Position numbers and translations under genes: made by a program. From positions 11,183,314 through 11,247,313 of the forward strand of contig NW_023601543.1 in assembly GCF_014898055.3 (NCBI RefSeq): a stretch of 64,000 bases of DNA, read 5' to 3'. Source of the stretch: Talpa occidentalis (lineage: Eukaryota > Chordata > Mammalia > Eulipotyphla > Talpidae). Shown piece after piece: positions 12,500-25,503 of the stretch. Below the pieces are notes generated by a model, which searched no databases, was not told the origin of the DNA, and was given only the letters and a program-made list of their open reading frames with translations. Every line of letters begins with the position of its first letter. Positions within the stretch are counted from its first letter, which is position 1.

Positions 12500-12965
12500 A
12501 TGTTGGGGCTTAGGGCAGGCCACCCCAACATGGGCCAAAGTGACATATTGATCCTTTTAAATTAAAGTTGCTGGATAAACAGCCCAAGCCCAAATTTCTC
12601 TGACTCTCTCTTTGTCCTAAGAGCAGGAAATGAATCTCCAATGTGAAGGGTGCACTCCCTGTACCAGGAGGGAAGAAGGTTCCTTATCCTGGCAGGAGGG
12701 TCTCAGGGGCTAGTTCTCCTATGTAAATAAGCTGCTAAGTTCCTCACTAAATTACCATCTACACTAGAAATAAATTCTTTGCACTGTAAATTCTTCATAG
12801 ACTCATTGTTCCTTTGTCTAAACAATATTTAAGTGTGTTGCTCTGTTCCCATCATGGGTATTCCTATGGCGTCTCTATGAAATTCAATCAGTCTTTTCTC
12901 CCTGTTTATCTATGTTGTGTTAATTATTTTCTAGCCCTAAGGACTAGAAGGTAGAGGAAAGGTTT
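12500..12965 (+). mobile_element. ERV-type LTR remnant
   Basis: The 3' part ('ctccctgtttatctatgttg', then 'ctagccctaaggactagaa') has the U5/end layout of mammalian ERV1 LTRs. Candidate poly(A) signals lie upstream. No internal retroviral coding sequence is adjacent. Confidence 0.4.
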
Positions 12966-13471
12966 TCCTCTCTGACTGGGGAAACATCTCAAGTCCAAGT
13001 ATGTCTGAACCCTTGACCTCCCGCAGCCACGGGAACAAGCTTCTTGGTGCTATCTCTCCTTGTGCATGCCTCTGGGAGGAAAACTGAAGGGCACAAGACT
13101 GGCTGCATTCCTGCCCCCTCTCTCTTTTGTCCTCTGATTCCATCCCATCCTCTTTACCACCTGTCTACCACCTGTGTCTTACTAGGAGCATAGGGTTTTG
13201 CTCGGCCTCTTAGGTCACAGAGGGTTTAGAACTGCAAGTCAGCCACATATCTTTTCTGTGAAACCCTCACATAACTTTAGACTACTGTGCCTTCCTGGGT
13301 TCCTGAGGTCTTGTCTCTCCACTAACCAGTTCAAAGCATCTCTTTCCTAAAGAATACGCTTTGCGTTCAAATTCATATTGGTAGTTTATCCTGACCATTA
13401 TAGCTCTCAACCACGAAAGTTGATTGGCATTCTAGTTTGCAGATCAATCTTTGGTGAGCTTGCCTCAATTC

Positions 13472-13723
13472 CTTTTTTTTTTTAAGATTTATTTTATTTA
13501 TTTATACATGCACTGGGTACAGTCAGAAGCATGGGAGGGTGAGAGAATTCACCAGAGCCAGAGTGGGGAACAGAACAGGCAGACCAACGAAATACACTGC
13601 TGAGGGGAGCAGCGGGTGGCAGGAGAGGTCTGCGCACCATGTGGGACCTTCGCTGGTGGCCGGGGATTGAACCGGCGCTGCAGAGCAGCCCAGAGCTCAA
13701 CCACCGCGCCACCAGGGGAGGCC
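13472..13723 (-). mobile_element. tRNA-derived SINE, type A
   Basis: It has a poly(T) head, the inverted body, and an inverted A box (gcgccaccaggggaggc side) at the right end. Exact 13-bp target duplications (cttgcctcaattc) lie at 13459-13471 and 13724-13736. Confidence 0.92.
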
Positions 13724-13736
13724 CTTGCCTCAATTC

Positions 13737-14700
13737 TTAACTGTTATAAAAATGAGTTCATGACCCTGAAAAGCTGAGAACCAGCTATTAGTTATGGTAA
13801 ACAAGCAGGTCCTCATCATAGATCTCTATCTATGACACACGTTCAAACTCAAGATGTTCTAAGTTGAATTTAGCTTTTCTAAAACCCACAAATACCCATC
13901 TTTTCTTCCTTGGTTCCCTATCTTGAATGATACCACCATCCACCCACCAAAATCAAGAGTCTTTTTTGGGTCTGCAGAGTTCTTCCTTACCTCTCTAGTT
14001 AGAAGACTCTACTTCCTGTGGCTTTGGAAATCCATACCCCCTTTTCATCCCCATCAACTTTGGCTTGGTTTAGATACAGATTATTTTCCCCTTGACGCTC
14101 TCAAAATTTCTCGTAACTCTCTACCTGTTCCTAGGTTTTCAGCCCCACCCCACCTATGTCAAGTTTATCTACTCCATTCCAGATAATGTGATTCATGGAA
14201 ATAAATATGGCCATGCTATTCTCCTTTCAAACATCTTTCAACACATCTCAAAGTTTAGAATTGGGGCTCATCTCCACAGTCCCTGACCTCTTCTCTGGGT
14301 CCAATTTCCAGAGTACCATGTGCACTGTGAGGTTTGTTTCCCTGCTCTCCAGAGAATATCAAGCCTAATAAAGCACTGAATGTTCATGGAGACCTGAATT
14401 TGCAGCTGCTCTCCAAGGCGGATTGCATTTCACAAACGTCATGGAAAAATTACGAACACATGGAAGTTGAAAATAATCCAGAGAAACTGTCCCCATCCTC
14501 TATCTATAATAAATATCAACAGTCAATTGGGTTTGGTCTCTGCCTCCTCCCCTTTCAACTACTACCATTGGATTATTTTTAAATCAATCCCATAATCCTA
14601 TGTGAGTATATATAGGAAATTACTTTAAGAAAAGGACTGGAAAGCCTTGTGAATAATTCTATGTATGCAATCAATATTCAGATCTGTTGTACTTACCCAT
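13737..14700. other. Intergenic stretch, no gene seen
   Basis: AT-rich unique-looking DNA with only short frames. No feature is recognised. Confidence 0.4.
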
Positions 14701-14701
14701 T

Positions 14702-14966
14702 TTTAAAAAAATATTTATTTATTTATGCATACAAGAAGTGGGGTATAGGCCAGAGGTGCAGGGGGTGAGAGGATTCACCAGAGACAGAGAGGGGAACAGA
14801 ACAGGTAGATTGACTGAAATACACTGCTGAGGGGAGCAGTGGGCAAGACAGGCGAGGTTTGCACCATGTGGATCACCTCCCTGGCTGGGGCTGGAACTCA
14901 TGCCGCAGTGGCTGGCGATAGCTTGATAGCACTGTCTTTAACACCCTGTGCCACCAGGGAGGCCCT
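14702..14966 (-). mobile_element. tRNA-derived SINE, type B
   Basis: Type B differs from type A by 'gcatacaag', 'ggccagaggtg', 'gaggattcacc' and a 'ggcgatagcttgatagcac' head. It is inverted here, with imperfect flanking repeats (acttacccattttt / attcacccatttta). Confidence 0.85.
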
Positions 14967-16490
14967 GTATTCACCCATTTTATTGGCTTGTGAAATACTT
15001 CAGACATCCCCAAAGTCAAGACGAGGTTGGTGGGATGACTGACACTGGGATTATTTTTTACTTTCTAGGTATGTGAAAGGTATTCAGTCCTATTGAAGAA
15101 ACATTTACAGGTGACTGACTGACGCTAGTAAGTGTAGCAGGCAGTGTAAGGCAGTTGCTGTAGGAAGCCTGTGGTTCTTCTCAACTAGAAAATAATCAAA
15201 TTAGCATCAGAAAAATTAACAGAAGAGGAAAAAACAAATTAAACTATGTGCATACAGTTTCAAAATATGGTTAGGTAAAATGGGGGTACATGTAGGTAAA
15301 AGAGAAAGGGGTTAAGGGTCTAGCACTTCAAAGGGAAATAAAGTAACCCATAGGAAGATCACATGTTTGGCAAACAAAATGTTTGCTGGCCTACGTAAAA
15401 GACAATGGGACAGAGAAGAATTCAAACAGATTTTTGTGGGTTCTTCCTTGTCTCCCACACCTTGCTCATATGCACTGAAATTAGTTCTAGTGATAGCTTG
15501 CTTCCTGGAACTCGCCTTTTGTCTAATTTTTTGGATAGTTAAGGGAAAGGTCATGGGCTTTTTCTGAGTCTTTTGGTCCTAGTTGCCATTAGCTTGAGAC
15601 AATCCAAAAGCCAAAGTGGTATATTTTGCATACACATTTGTATACATATTTTGTATATGTTTTCTGCAGGCACTTCTTAAAATTTCTCTAGGAAGTGCCT
15701 GCTATACACACACTTAGTTGTTACTGAGTCCCCTGGCCAGAGCTATTTGTTTTGATACCTGTCACCTCACTCTAGTTGAGCCAATCATAGTCTTTTCCTA
15801 TGAATTTTAGGGCATTGGACTTGACGCAAGATGGAGTGATTTTCTGCTAAGTCTCTTTCATGCCGTTTTTTTAGAGATTTTTATTTAGAAGGCCTACTAT
15901 GGATTTCTCCTGAGCTACCCTTGTGACAGTCTTGTCCTTGTGACACTTATTTTTTTCCTTTGGTTTCTTAGATTTTGTAAAATACTTGTGTTCTAATAAA
16001 AGTTGTTGGGAAAGTTCCCATTTGTGGATTTTATTATTCACAATGACTACAACCATCATCAATGAAGATGTGGATGAAACCCTGCACCAGGATGGAGCTC
16101 AGAGTTCTGTGATTGGGGGCATTGACGGCAGCTGGTGGGGGACAGGGTGGAGGGAGTCCAGGTCAGGACTGAAGTTCTCCCTTGTTAAGGTAAGAAAGGT
16201 AATGACACCTCCCTAGGCAAAATGACCCTTTCAATCACAGATGAAGGTCACAAATACATGTTCAGACATTGAGGTAGTGGAGCATCTTCTTTCTCCTGCA
16301 TCTTCTTTCTCCTGCTGGGGTCAGGAAGAAGTAGGATGATGAACATGGTTCTGCAGAACATCAGTCCAGAAGTCACGAGGATTAAGACTAGAAGTAGTGA
16401 GCACAAGTTAACTCCTGGTAGAGCCTGGTTTAGAACCTTGGTCCCTTCCATCTGAAGTGTCTCAGTGTATCATACTACCTGAGTGCATAA
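14967..16490. other. Intergenic stretch, no gene seen
   Basis: Mixed AT-rich DNA. Frames up to 80 codons show no domain or homology that I recognise. Confidence 0.4.
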
Positions 16491-16493
16491 AGT

Positions 16494-16771
16494 TTTTTTT
16501 TTAAAGATTTATTTTTATTTATTTATACAAGCACTGGGTACAGTCAGAAGCGCGGGAGGGTGAGAGAATTCACCAGAGCCAGAGCGGGGAGCAGAGCAGG
16601 CAGAAGGACCGAAGTACACTGCTGAGGGGAGCAGCGGGCGGCAGGAGAGGTCTGCGCGCCATGGGGGACCCTCCTCCGGTGGCCAGGGAGCAGCCGAGGA
16701 TCGAACCGGTGCTGCAGAGGCCGCGGGCAGCTTCGCAACCCAGCGCTCAACTACTGTGTCACCGGGGAGGC
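16494..16771 (-). mobile_element. tRNA-derived SINE, type A
   Basis: A complete inverted copy with an inverted B box (ggatcgaacc) and target duplications of the form cctgagtgcataaagt on both sides (ending near 16493, and 16772-16787). Confidence 0.9.
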
Positions 16772-16789
16772 CCTGAGTGCATAAAGTCT

Positions 16790-18150
16790 TAATAAGAGCA
16801 GAACTCAATCAGGTGAGTTAGGAAAAGATCATTTTTGGTATTGCTTGTTTCTTAAATAAAATAATACTCTTTCTAGAAACTGCTATTAAATTTCCGATGA
16901 ACTAGAATTTCATGCATGCTCACTGTGCAGCTTAGCATGGTTTAAGCGTTTCATCAAATAGTGTATCATTGTGGTCATTAAAATTTCTCCTTCCACAGGA
17001 AAGGGCAGCAAGACTATCACGGTCTAGCCTGCCTGTAGATGTGCCTGCTGGGGGTCGCACATGGGTCTCTACCACAATTTCATGAGGAACCTGGACTGCA
17101 GGTGTCAGCAACTCTAGCCTTGCCATCCGGTCCAGAGGGCCCCAGCTTCAGTGTCTCCTATCTTGCCTGAGGGGTTCATCAGCATGTGGAATTCAAAGAA
17201 AATCCTGTCCTGGTCTTCTACAGCAGCTGCAACTTTATTTATAGCCTTATAATTACCCTTTCTGCGTTAGGGAATGAGTCACCCATTAGGCTGTGAGCCT
17301 CTCCCTACACTCACCCTTACCCCAAACAGTGTACTGTCCCCAGAGAGTGTGTCCCCTCTCCAGAGTCTCAGAAATGCTGCTGGGGTGAGGGGACAGTGAG
17401 CAATTTGTAAGACTGAAGAGCTAGATGAGGAGATGGCCAGTGACATTTGGGGTATTATTATTAACTGGATTCCATTTCAGCGCTGGCATAGTCACAGGTG
17501 TCAACAAACGGCCCTTTTAAGTTTGTGACTGGAATCCAGTAATGAATCTTAGTTACAATTCAGATGTGGCTGGCAAGTGGGGCTCCACTGGCTGTGCAGC
17601 TAAGTATGTTGGTGTCTTTCCTCAGCTGTTGGAAGATCAGGGAGTATTTAGGGCTGGCTCACTCTGCCACCTTAACTGCCTCAGAGAGACTTTAAGTAGC
17701 AATAAGAGGTGCTGGGCTTGGATAGAGGGGGTCAGGGCCTGGGGGCAGAGATATTACCAGAACAATGTGTGAGGCACTCTAAATAGAAAAGGACCTACCT
17801 ACCAATAGAAACCTAGAGAGCCTTGGGGACTTTGGGGAAATTCTCACATCTGTTTTCCACTTGGGATCAACAAGTATAAACCAACTGACCAACACACAAT
17901 CACACACAAAACAGGCAAGTTGGATATTTGCTCCTGACAGTAAGTGAGGCAATCATAGACCTCAATTCATGTTTTGTTTTTCACTCTTAGGGAACACTAC
18001 CCTGGTTGCTTCATGTCCCGTGTCAGAAAACTGTTGTTTTGTGTACTCTTGTTTTAAAAACTTGAATTAGATAAAAGGATATATCTGTTACCACACCATG
18101 ACCAAAACGGAAATCCATCCAATTATTTATAATAAAAAAATTTGAATTCC
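16790..18150. other. Intergenic stretch, no gene seen
   Basis: No recognisable gene. Only short frames and no confident repeat call. Confidence 0.4.
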
Positions 18151-18597
18151 AGGATAGCTTTTCTATTAAGTACTGCTAGTCACCTATGTCACTCCTTATC
18201 TTTTGAGATTTGTCTTTGTTGTATTCATCAGCATTTTATTTCATTGTACTGCTGATTAGTATCCCATCATATGGATGAACCATATTTTGTTTCTCCAATC
18301 ATGTGTGGAGGGACATATTTGGTTATTTCTAGTTTGAGGCTATTGTGAAAGAAGTTGCTATGTGTATAACAAATGTTCTGTGAGGATTAAGTTTTCATTT
18401 CTCTTAAACAACCAAGAGTAGATTATAAGAAACTGACAGTTTTCTAAAAATGTCTAAGCAATATGTGAAAATTTCAGTTGCCTCATACACTTGCTCAACT
18501 TTGGTATTGATTTTTAAATTTTAACCATTCTGATGGATTTGTAACAATATCTCATAGTGGTTTTAACTAGCATTTCCCTAGTGATTAATACTGTTGG

Positions 18598-18893
18598 GGA
18601 CCTCCCCGGTGGCGCAGCGGTTGAGCGTAGGGTTGCAAAGCTGCCCGCGGCCTCTGCGGCGCCGGTTCGATCCCCGGCTTTTCCCCTGCCACTGGAGGAG
18701 GGTCCCACATGGCGCGCAGACCTCCCCTGCCGCCCGCTGCTCCCCTCAGCAGTGTACTTCGGTCCCTCTGCCTGCTCTGCTTCCCGCTCTGGCTCTGGCA
18801 AATTCCCTCACCCTCCCGCGCTTCTGACTGTACCCAGTGCATGTATAAACAAAACAAACAAACAAACAAATAAAAAAAATGCCTCTATAAAAA
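18598..18893 (+). mobile_element. tRNA-derived SINE, type A
   Basis: A full copy with A box (ggcgcagcggttgagcg) and B box (ggttcgatcc). An exact 11-bp target duplication (aatactgttgg) lies at 18587-18597 and 18894-18904. It is inserted into the antisense L1. Confidence 0.92.
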
Positions 18894-19149
18894 AATACTG
18901 TTGGAAATATTTATATACATTTATTGACCACTTATATGTTCACATTTGTAAAGTACCTGTTCAAGTCTTTTGCCTATTTTTATAGTGGGATATTTGTCTT
19001 TTCCTTATGGATGTGAAGCTTTTAAATAAATTATTTTCTAGATATGATTCCTTCATTGGTTATATAATGTGTGAGTATCTTCCCTGGCTCTCTGGTGATC
19101 TTTTATTTCTCTTAATGGTGTCATTTGATGAAGAGATGTCTTCATTTTA

Positions 19150-19465
19150 AACATTGTCTCATTTACAGAGAAAGACAAATACCACATGATTGCTCTCAAT
19201 GTGGTGCATAAAGAAAAAAACAAATGAACAAACACAAACTTTTAGACAATAAGAAAAACTTCCAGAAGGGATGGGGAGAGCAGGGGTTAATAGGGTGAAG
19301 GAGGGCAACTGTACCATGGTGAACATACACTGGAATTCTGGTGGTGAATATAATATAGTAGATGAAGATACTGATTCATAAACTTGTACACCCAAAACCT
19401 GTATAATATTACAAGCCAGTGTTACTTTAATTAACAGACAAATAAAAATATAAACAATCTAATTT
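19150..19465 (+). mobile_element. LINE-1 3' end, sense
   Basis: 'agaaagacaaataccacatg' leads into a 3'UTR-like 'ggatggggagagcaggggtt' and ends in an A-rich 'aataaaaata'. It interrupts the antisense L1, so it inserted later. Confidence 0.65.
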
Positions 19466-19504
19466 ATAAGTCTTTTCCTTTACGGTTAGCAATTTTCTGT
19501 ATTT

Positions 19505-19772
19505 TTTTTTAAAGATTTATTTATTTATTTATACAAGCACTGGGTACAGTCAGAAGCACGGGAGGGTGAGAGAATTCACCAGAGCCAGAGCAGGGAGCAG
19601 AGCAGGCAGAAGGACCGGACCGAAGTACACTGCTGAGGGGAGCAGCGGGCGGCAGGAGAGGTCTGTGCTGCATGTGGGACCCTCGCCGGCAGCAAAGGAT
19701 CGAACTGGTGGGTGCAGAGGCTGCGGGCAGCTTCGTAGCCCAGCGCTCAACTGCTGTGCCACTGGGGAGGCC
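19505..19772 (-). mobile_element. tRNA-derived SINE, type A
   Basis: An inverted full copy. The near-identical flanks agcaattttctgtatt and agcaactttctgtatt mark the target duplication. Confidence 0.9.
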
Positions 19773-20500
19773 CAGCAACTTTCTGTATTCTTAAAGAAGT
19801 TTTCCAACTATGAGATCATGCAAATAGTCTAATATTGTCTTATAAAAGTTTTGCTATTTTATAATTTATATAGAGATCTACACATGATTTGAAATGCATT
19901 TTTTGATGTTACGAGCTAGAGTCAGATCTTATCTTCTTTTATGTGGGTATTTAATTTTTCCAGCATCATTTATTGCTACCACCTTTGCAGCAAGTCACAT
20001 ATCCACACATGCATAGATTGCTTGTACGGCTTTTATTTTAACTCAATTTGTCCATTTGAGCACCCTTGTACCAATAACAAGCTGTTTTAAATACTGCAGG
20101 AGAACCACATCTATATAATATTGAGTCTTTCAATCTATGAATAATACATTTATTCTGATCTTTACTTTTTTCAATATTCAAAAAACTATAGTCTTTTATA
20201 CATTTCTGAGACTTTTGATGCTATTATAAAATGTATTTTTATTTTCTCTCTTTGTTGAAGGTACATGGTAATATAATTGACTTTTGTATACTGACCTTCC
20301 ATTCCAGCAAACTTCCTAAATTCTTTTATGTATTCTAATAAGTTAGTTGTATATCCTTTTGATTTCTACATAGAAAATCTCATAGTTTATATATAATGAC
20401 ATTTTCTTCCCTTCCAATATTTATATCTTTATTTCTTTTTCTGGCGTTATTGTATTGGTGGGGAGCTCCTGGATGACTCTCATTAGAAATGGTGATGTCA

Positions 20501-20795
20501 GGGCCTCCCCGATGGTGCAGCGGTTGAGCGCTGGGTTGCGAAGCTGCCCGCAGCCTCTGCAGCTGCTCCCCGACCACCAGAGGAGGGTCCCACATGGCGC
20601 GCAGACCTCTCCTGCCGCCCGCTGCTCCCCTCAGCAGTGTACTTGGTCCTTCTGCCTGCTCTGCTCCCTGCTCTGGCTCTGGTGGATTCTCTCACCCTCC
20701 TGCGCTTCTGACTGTACCCAGATCTTGTATAAATAAATAAATAAATCTTTTAAAATAAATAAATAAAATAAATAAAATTAAATTAAAAAAAAAAA
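20501..20795 (+). mobile_element. tRNA-derived SINE, type A, B-box region deleted
   Basis: The A box is present. The body jumps from 'cctctgcag' to 'ctgctccccgacc', removing the B box. The tail is a long AAAT/A-rich run. An exact 16-bp duplication (agaaatggtgatgtca) lies at 20485-20500 and 20796-20811. Confidence 0.92.
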
Positions 20796-21734
20796 AGAAA
20801 TGGTGATGTCAGGCATCCCTGTCTTTTTCCTGATTTCAAAGGAAAGTTTTTCAACATTTTCTTGCAGTTATGATGTTCACTGTAAATGGTGTTCAATATG
20901 ATGTTCATTTTGTAAATGGCCTTTATGGTGATAATGATATTCCATACTTTTCCAGACTTACTAGTAGTTGTTATTATGAATGGCAACTGAATTTTATCAA
21001 TTTTTTTTCTGGACCCAGTGAAATAATCATTTGACTTATTTTTCCATTTTTCTATTTAAATGGATTATATTGATTGCTTTTTTATTTCATAATCATGAAA
21101 TTAAACCCAACTTGGTCATGCTATATTAAGATCTTTATGTTTTGTAGATTCTATATGGTAATATGATGTTTCAAATGCTTACATTTGTGCTTGTGAGTGA
21201 AATGGCCTGTAATTTTCATGCTTCATAATGTCTTTGTCAGGTTCTCATGTCAAGTTTTGTTGGCTTCATAAAATTAGTTGTGGAGTGTTCTCCATTGCTT
21301 CATTCTCTGTCACAGGGAGAGAAGTTCTACATATATTCCATTGATCAGAACTCAACCACACAGACCCAAGAATATGCAAAAGGTAACTGGAAATGTACTA
21401 CCTTGATTGGGCAGTCATTTTATAACATTAGATGTTTGGTGCTGCTACACACAGATACTTCAATTTCGGCATTGTTTTAATCAAATGCATTTTGTATTCT
21501 GCTTTTTAAATTAATGTTTTGTTAAAGCATTTTTGCCTCTGTTTAGTTCCCATAAGCATTTGAATGACTGCATATAATTCTGTTGTGTTAACAAATAATA
21601 ATGTGTAACCTATTCTTACCTTAGACATTTGGATTTGTTCTGATTTTGAGGATTATAGATTTTCTTGCTGTGAATATCTTTCTGCCCCAAGATATTTTCT
21701 TCTGTTACATCACTTTTGAAAATAAATTCTCAAG

Positions 21735-22115
21735 ATTTGGACTAGTTAGTGTCTTAGCTTTAGCTGCCATAACAAGATGCCATAGATTAGATGGCTTAAA
21801 TAACAGGAATTTATTTCTCATAGTCCTGGACACTGGGAAGTCCACAATCAATGTGCCAAACCTATTTGGTTCCCCCATGAGGGTTCACTTCCTGGCTTGC
21901 AGATGGCTGTCTTCTGTATCCTCATATGATGGGGTAGGGGAGTGGAGGAGACAGGAAGTGCCTCTTCTTATAAGGGCACTAATTGCATCATAGAGTGTTC
22001 CACCATCTTGGCCTCATGTAAACCAAATTACCTCTTAGAGACCCCATCTCCAAATACCATCACATCGAGGGCATCAACATTTGAATTTGGGAGGACACAA
22101 TTCACTTCACAGCAA
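21735..22115. mobile_element. MLT2-like (ERVL) LTR fossil
   Basis: The order 'gtcttagctttagctgccat', 'cttaaataacaggaatttat', 'cctcttcttataagggcac', 'gagaccccatctccaaatac' and 'gaatttgggaggacacaatt' follows an old, abundant mammalian LTR that I take to be MLT2. The family name is from memory of the pattern. Confidence 0.5.
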
Positions 22116-22119
22116 TGGG

Positions 22120-23580
22120 TCAAATTGGCCCTTGCATATTACTCTGCTATTTTTAAAATGGTGTTTCAATTGATAAAATCACCAACAGAAGGTGGAAATT
22201 CTAGTTTCATTTCAGCCTTATCAAGCAATATGTTCTAGCAATAAAAAGGTAAGTAGTGAGATTACTAATCTGTGAAACAAGAAGCATGATGTCCTTCCAT
22301 AACTATAACTATAAAAATTATTCTTAAATTCCTTCAGAATATGCTGTCTTCTAGAAGAGGTTGCTAAAGTCCCTTTCCTCCTTTGGCAGGTCAGTACAAT
22401 AAGCTTTGAAGAGAAAATGATCTTGCTGTTGATTCAGACAGTAAGGGCTCTGAGAACAAACAACTTAAAATCTCCAACTGGATTCCAACAAGAGAATTTT
22501 GGTTTTTGTTCACACCTGTGTGCATTGTGGTTTACCTAATACTCTGTTCCACATCATCTTCACTCCAGGATCCAACCTGACAGGTCAGACTTTTTGGAAT
22601 ATTACCTATCATGAACGAAAGAAAAGAAATACGGTGATTCCTTAAGTGGCTCTTAAAGCATCTACCCTGAAGTGATATACTACATTTCCCGTGTTTTCTT
22701 GTCATAGCAAGTCACGGGGCCATGGCTGAGTTCAAGAAGGCAAGTAAGTGACATGGAGTACTACCCAGCAAGAGGCAATACAGGGTAGGAACGCAACTAT
22801 TTGGCCAATGGTAATACAATTTACCACAACTATACCTTTTATTCTCAGTTTATTAAACAAGTAATATTATCAGGACCAACATTAACCACAGTACATGTAA
22901 AATTAGCAGAGGCATGACTACAATTCTGAGGCCCTGTACCCTCTTAAAGAGCCCCAGAATACAGGTCTGGCTGAAAGTACTCTCATCAATTATGATACAT
23001 TATGGATCCGTAAGGGTGTCAGAGGGATCAGCTAAGCAGAGGAATTGAGCAAGTGCTCACTGAAGTCCAGTGGGGAGAGGGTATATTGGGACATTTTGAT
23101 TGATGACCATAATGGTGACATATTTGTATTGTGTCAACTGATCTTTAATGGAACAGCATTCCCCAGATACCTTTCTCTAAATAATTCTGGCTTAGCCAGG
23201 TCCACAAGAGTTATTTTGCATTTGACTGGTCGGTCATAGGGGTACCAGGCACTGTTGCAAGTCAAGCAGGTGGATGTGAATTTGTTGTCATCTTCTTGGT
23301 GTGTGGCAACAGCTGTTCTAGCTACTGGGTCACTGCATCAGCCACTTCAACTTTAGAGACAGCATGTAGAAATATCTCCTGGGGCAGCAACTTAGTCCAT
23401 ACCTCCTCTTCTTCTTTCACACAGCAAAAAGTAACATCTAAATTAAGATCTTGTGCCATCCTATCTCAGAAATGTGTATTCATCTCGCTTTGCTTGAGAA
23501 TACTTTTGCATCTCTTTAGTATTCTGAAATTTTCTTCAAGCCTTTTATGATTTTTCAAGTACATTCCTAGACACTATTTA
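22120..23580. other. Intergenic stretch, partly paralogous to 53.7-54.9 kb
   Basis: No gene is recognised in 22.1-23.4 kb. From about 23.4 kb the sequence shows diverged similarity to DNA near 53.8 kb. Confidence 0.35.
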
Positions 23581-23583
23581 CTG

Positions 23584-23854
23584 TTTTTTTTTAAATATTT
23601 GTTTTTTTATTTGTACAAACACTGGGGTACAGTCAGAAGCGCAGAAGGGTGAGAGAATTCACCAGAGCCAGAGCGGGGAGCAGAGCAGGCAGAAGGACCC
23701 AAGTACACTGCTGAGGGGAGCAGCAGGCATGGCAGGAGAGGACTGTCGCGCCATGTGGGACCCTCACCCGGTGGCCGGGGATCGAACCGGCGCTGCAGAA
23801 GCTGCGGGCAGCTTCGCAAGCCAGCGCTCAACCACTGCGCCACCGGGGAGGCCC
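23584..23854 (-). mobile_element. tRNA-derived SINE, type A
   Basis: An inverted full copy with inverted B box (ggatcgaacc). The 13-bp duplication gacactatttact lies at 23570-23582 and 23855-23867. Confidence 0.92.
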
Positions 23855-24302
23855 GACACTATTTACTTTTTTAATTGTTTTTGTTAACTAAGTGCTCACC
23901 GACATTACCCATTTTAACTTTTTTTCTGCATATATGAAAGCTTGACATGAATTTATATTAATTTTGTACTCAGTCATATCAATGTATTCCAATATAATGT
24001 GTAATGATCAGTTTTCCCACATCTGACTGGTTAATCTCTTCATTTTTCCTTTCCTTTATTCTTGCATATGGATGATTACCATTATACTTGAAAGCATCCA
24101 ACACCTGCTACATTTGTCTTTTAGTTTCTACATTGATAATTCTCTTTAGATCTCTAAATACAGAAAAATGAGATACCTTAATATTTACCAGTCTGTATAT
24201 TAACTGGTCAGGTCAGGGTGCACTGTTTTTCGGACATGCTGTTCTGATTAGTGTTTGCGAATATGTGGGACTGTCCCACTATGATACAAAACAACCAGTT
24301 AT

Positions 24303-24573
24303 AGGGCCTCCCCTGGTGGTGCAGCGGTTGAGCTCTGGACTGCGAAGCTGCCCGCAGCCTCTGCAGCGCCTGCTCCATCCCTGGCTGCCGGGGTGGGTCC
24401 CACATGGCGCCACAGACCTCTCCTGCCGCGCACACTGCTCCTCTCAGTGGTGTACTTCGTCAGTCTGCCTGTTCTGCTCCCCGCTCTGGCTCTGGTGAAT
24501 CCTCCCACCCTCCCATGCTTCTGACTGTACCCAGTGCTTGTATACATAAATAAATAAAACCTAAAAAAAAAAA
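24303..24573 (+). mobile_element. tRNA-derived SINE, type A variant
   Basis: Type A head with a degraded B box ('gctccatccc') and a type-A body and tail. Imperfect flanks (aaccagttata / aaacagttata) mark the insertion. It lies in the segment upstream of RTL8 copy 1. Confidence 0.87.
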
Positions 24574-24879
24574 ACAGTTATACAAATAGCAGTGCAATAC
24601 GTCTCTGGCTGAAAAATTCACGAATACGCAGGAAAATGTGTTCATTGAAATTCATTAAAACGCAGTACAGAGGCGAGGGTCAGCAAACAGACCTAAGTTT
24701 TTGGCCAATGAGCACAAGTGGTGCAGGAGGAGGGCACTTCAATCTCCAAGACTGCGAAGACGCGGTCTCCACAGCAATTAGCTCCGCCCTCAAAGTGCTT
24801 GGGGGACCTCTCCTGGTCCCCACCTTTCACCCCAAAAATGTTCTGTAAACCTCGGACTCACCCCTAGCAGTGCAGTTCC

Positions 24880-25503
<624 letters not shown>

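Larger units (their letters stand above)
18180..21310 (-). mobile_element. Long decayed antisense LINE-1, interrupted by younger insertions
   Basis: Antisense L1 words recur in order across this span: 'tttgtaacaatatctcatag...', 'ggatgtgaagcttttaaa', 'catcatttattgc', 'aggttctcatgtcaagtttt' and 'gtggagtgttctccattgctt'. It is interrupted by SINEs at 18.6, 19.5 and 20.5 kb and by a sense L1 3' end at 19.15-19.46 kb. Frames are destroyed, so it is an old copy. Confidence 0.7.

Noticed and set aside
18598..18680. A/B-box sequences that could be called tRNA genes
   Set aside because: They belong to SINE heads with SINE bodies and tails; no cloverleaf with a proper acceptor stem was traced.
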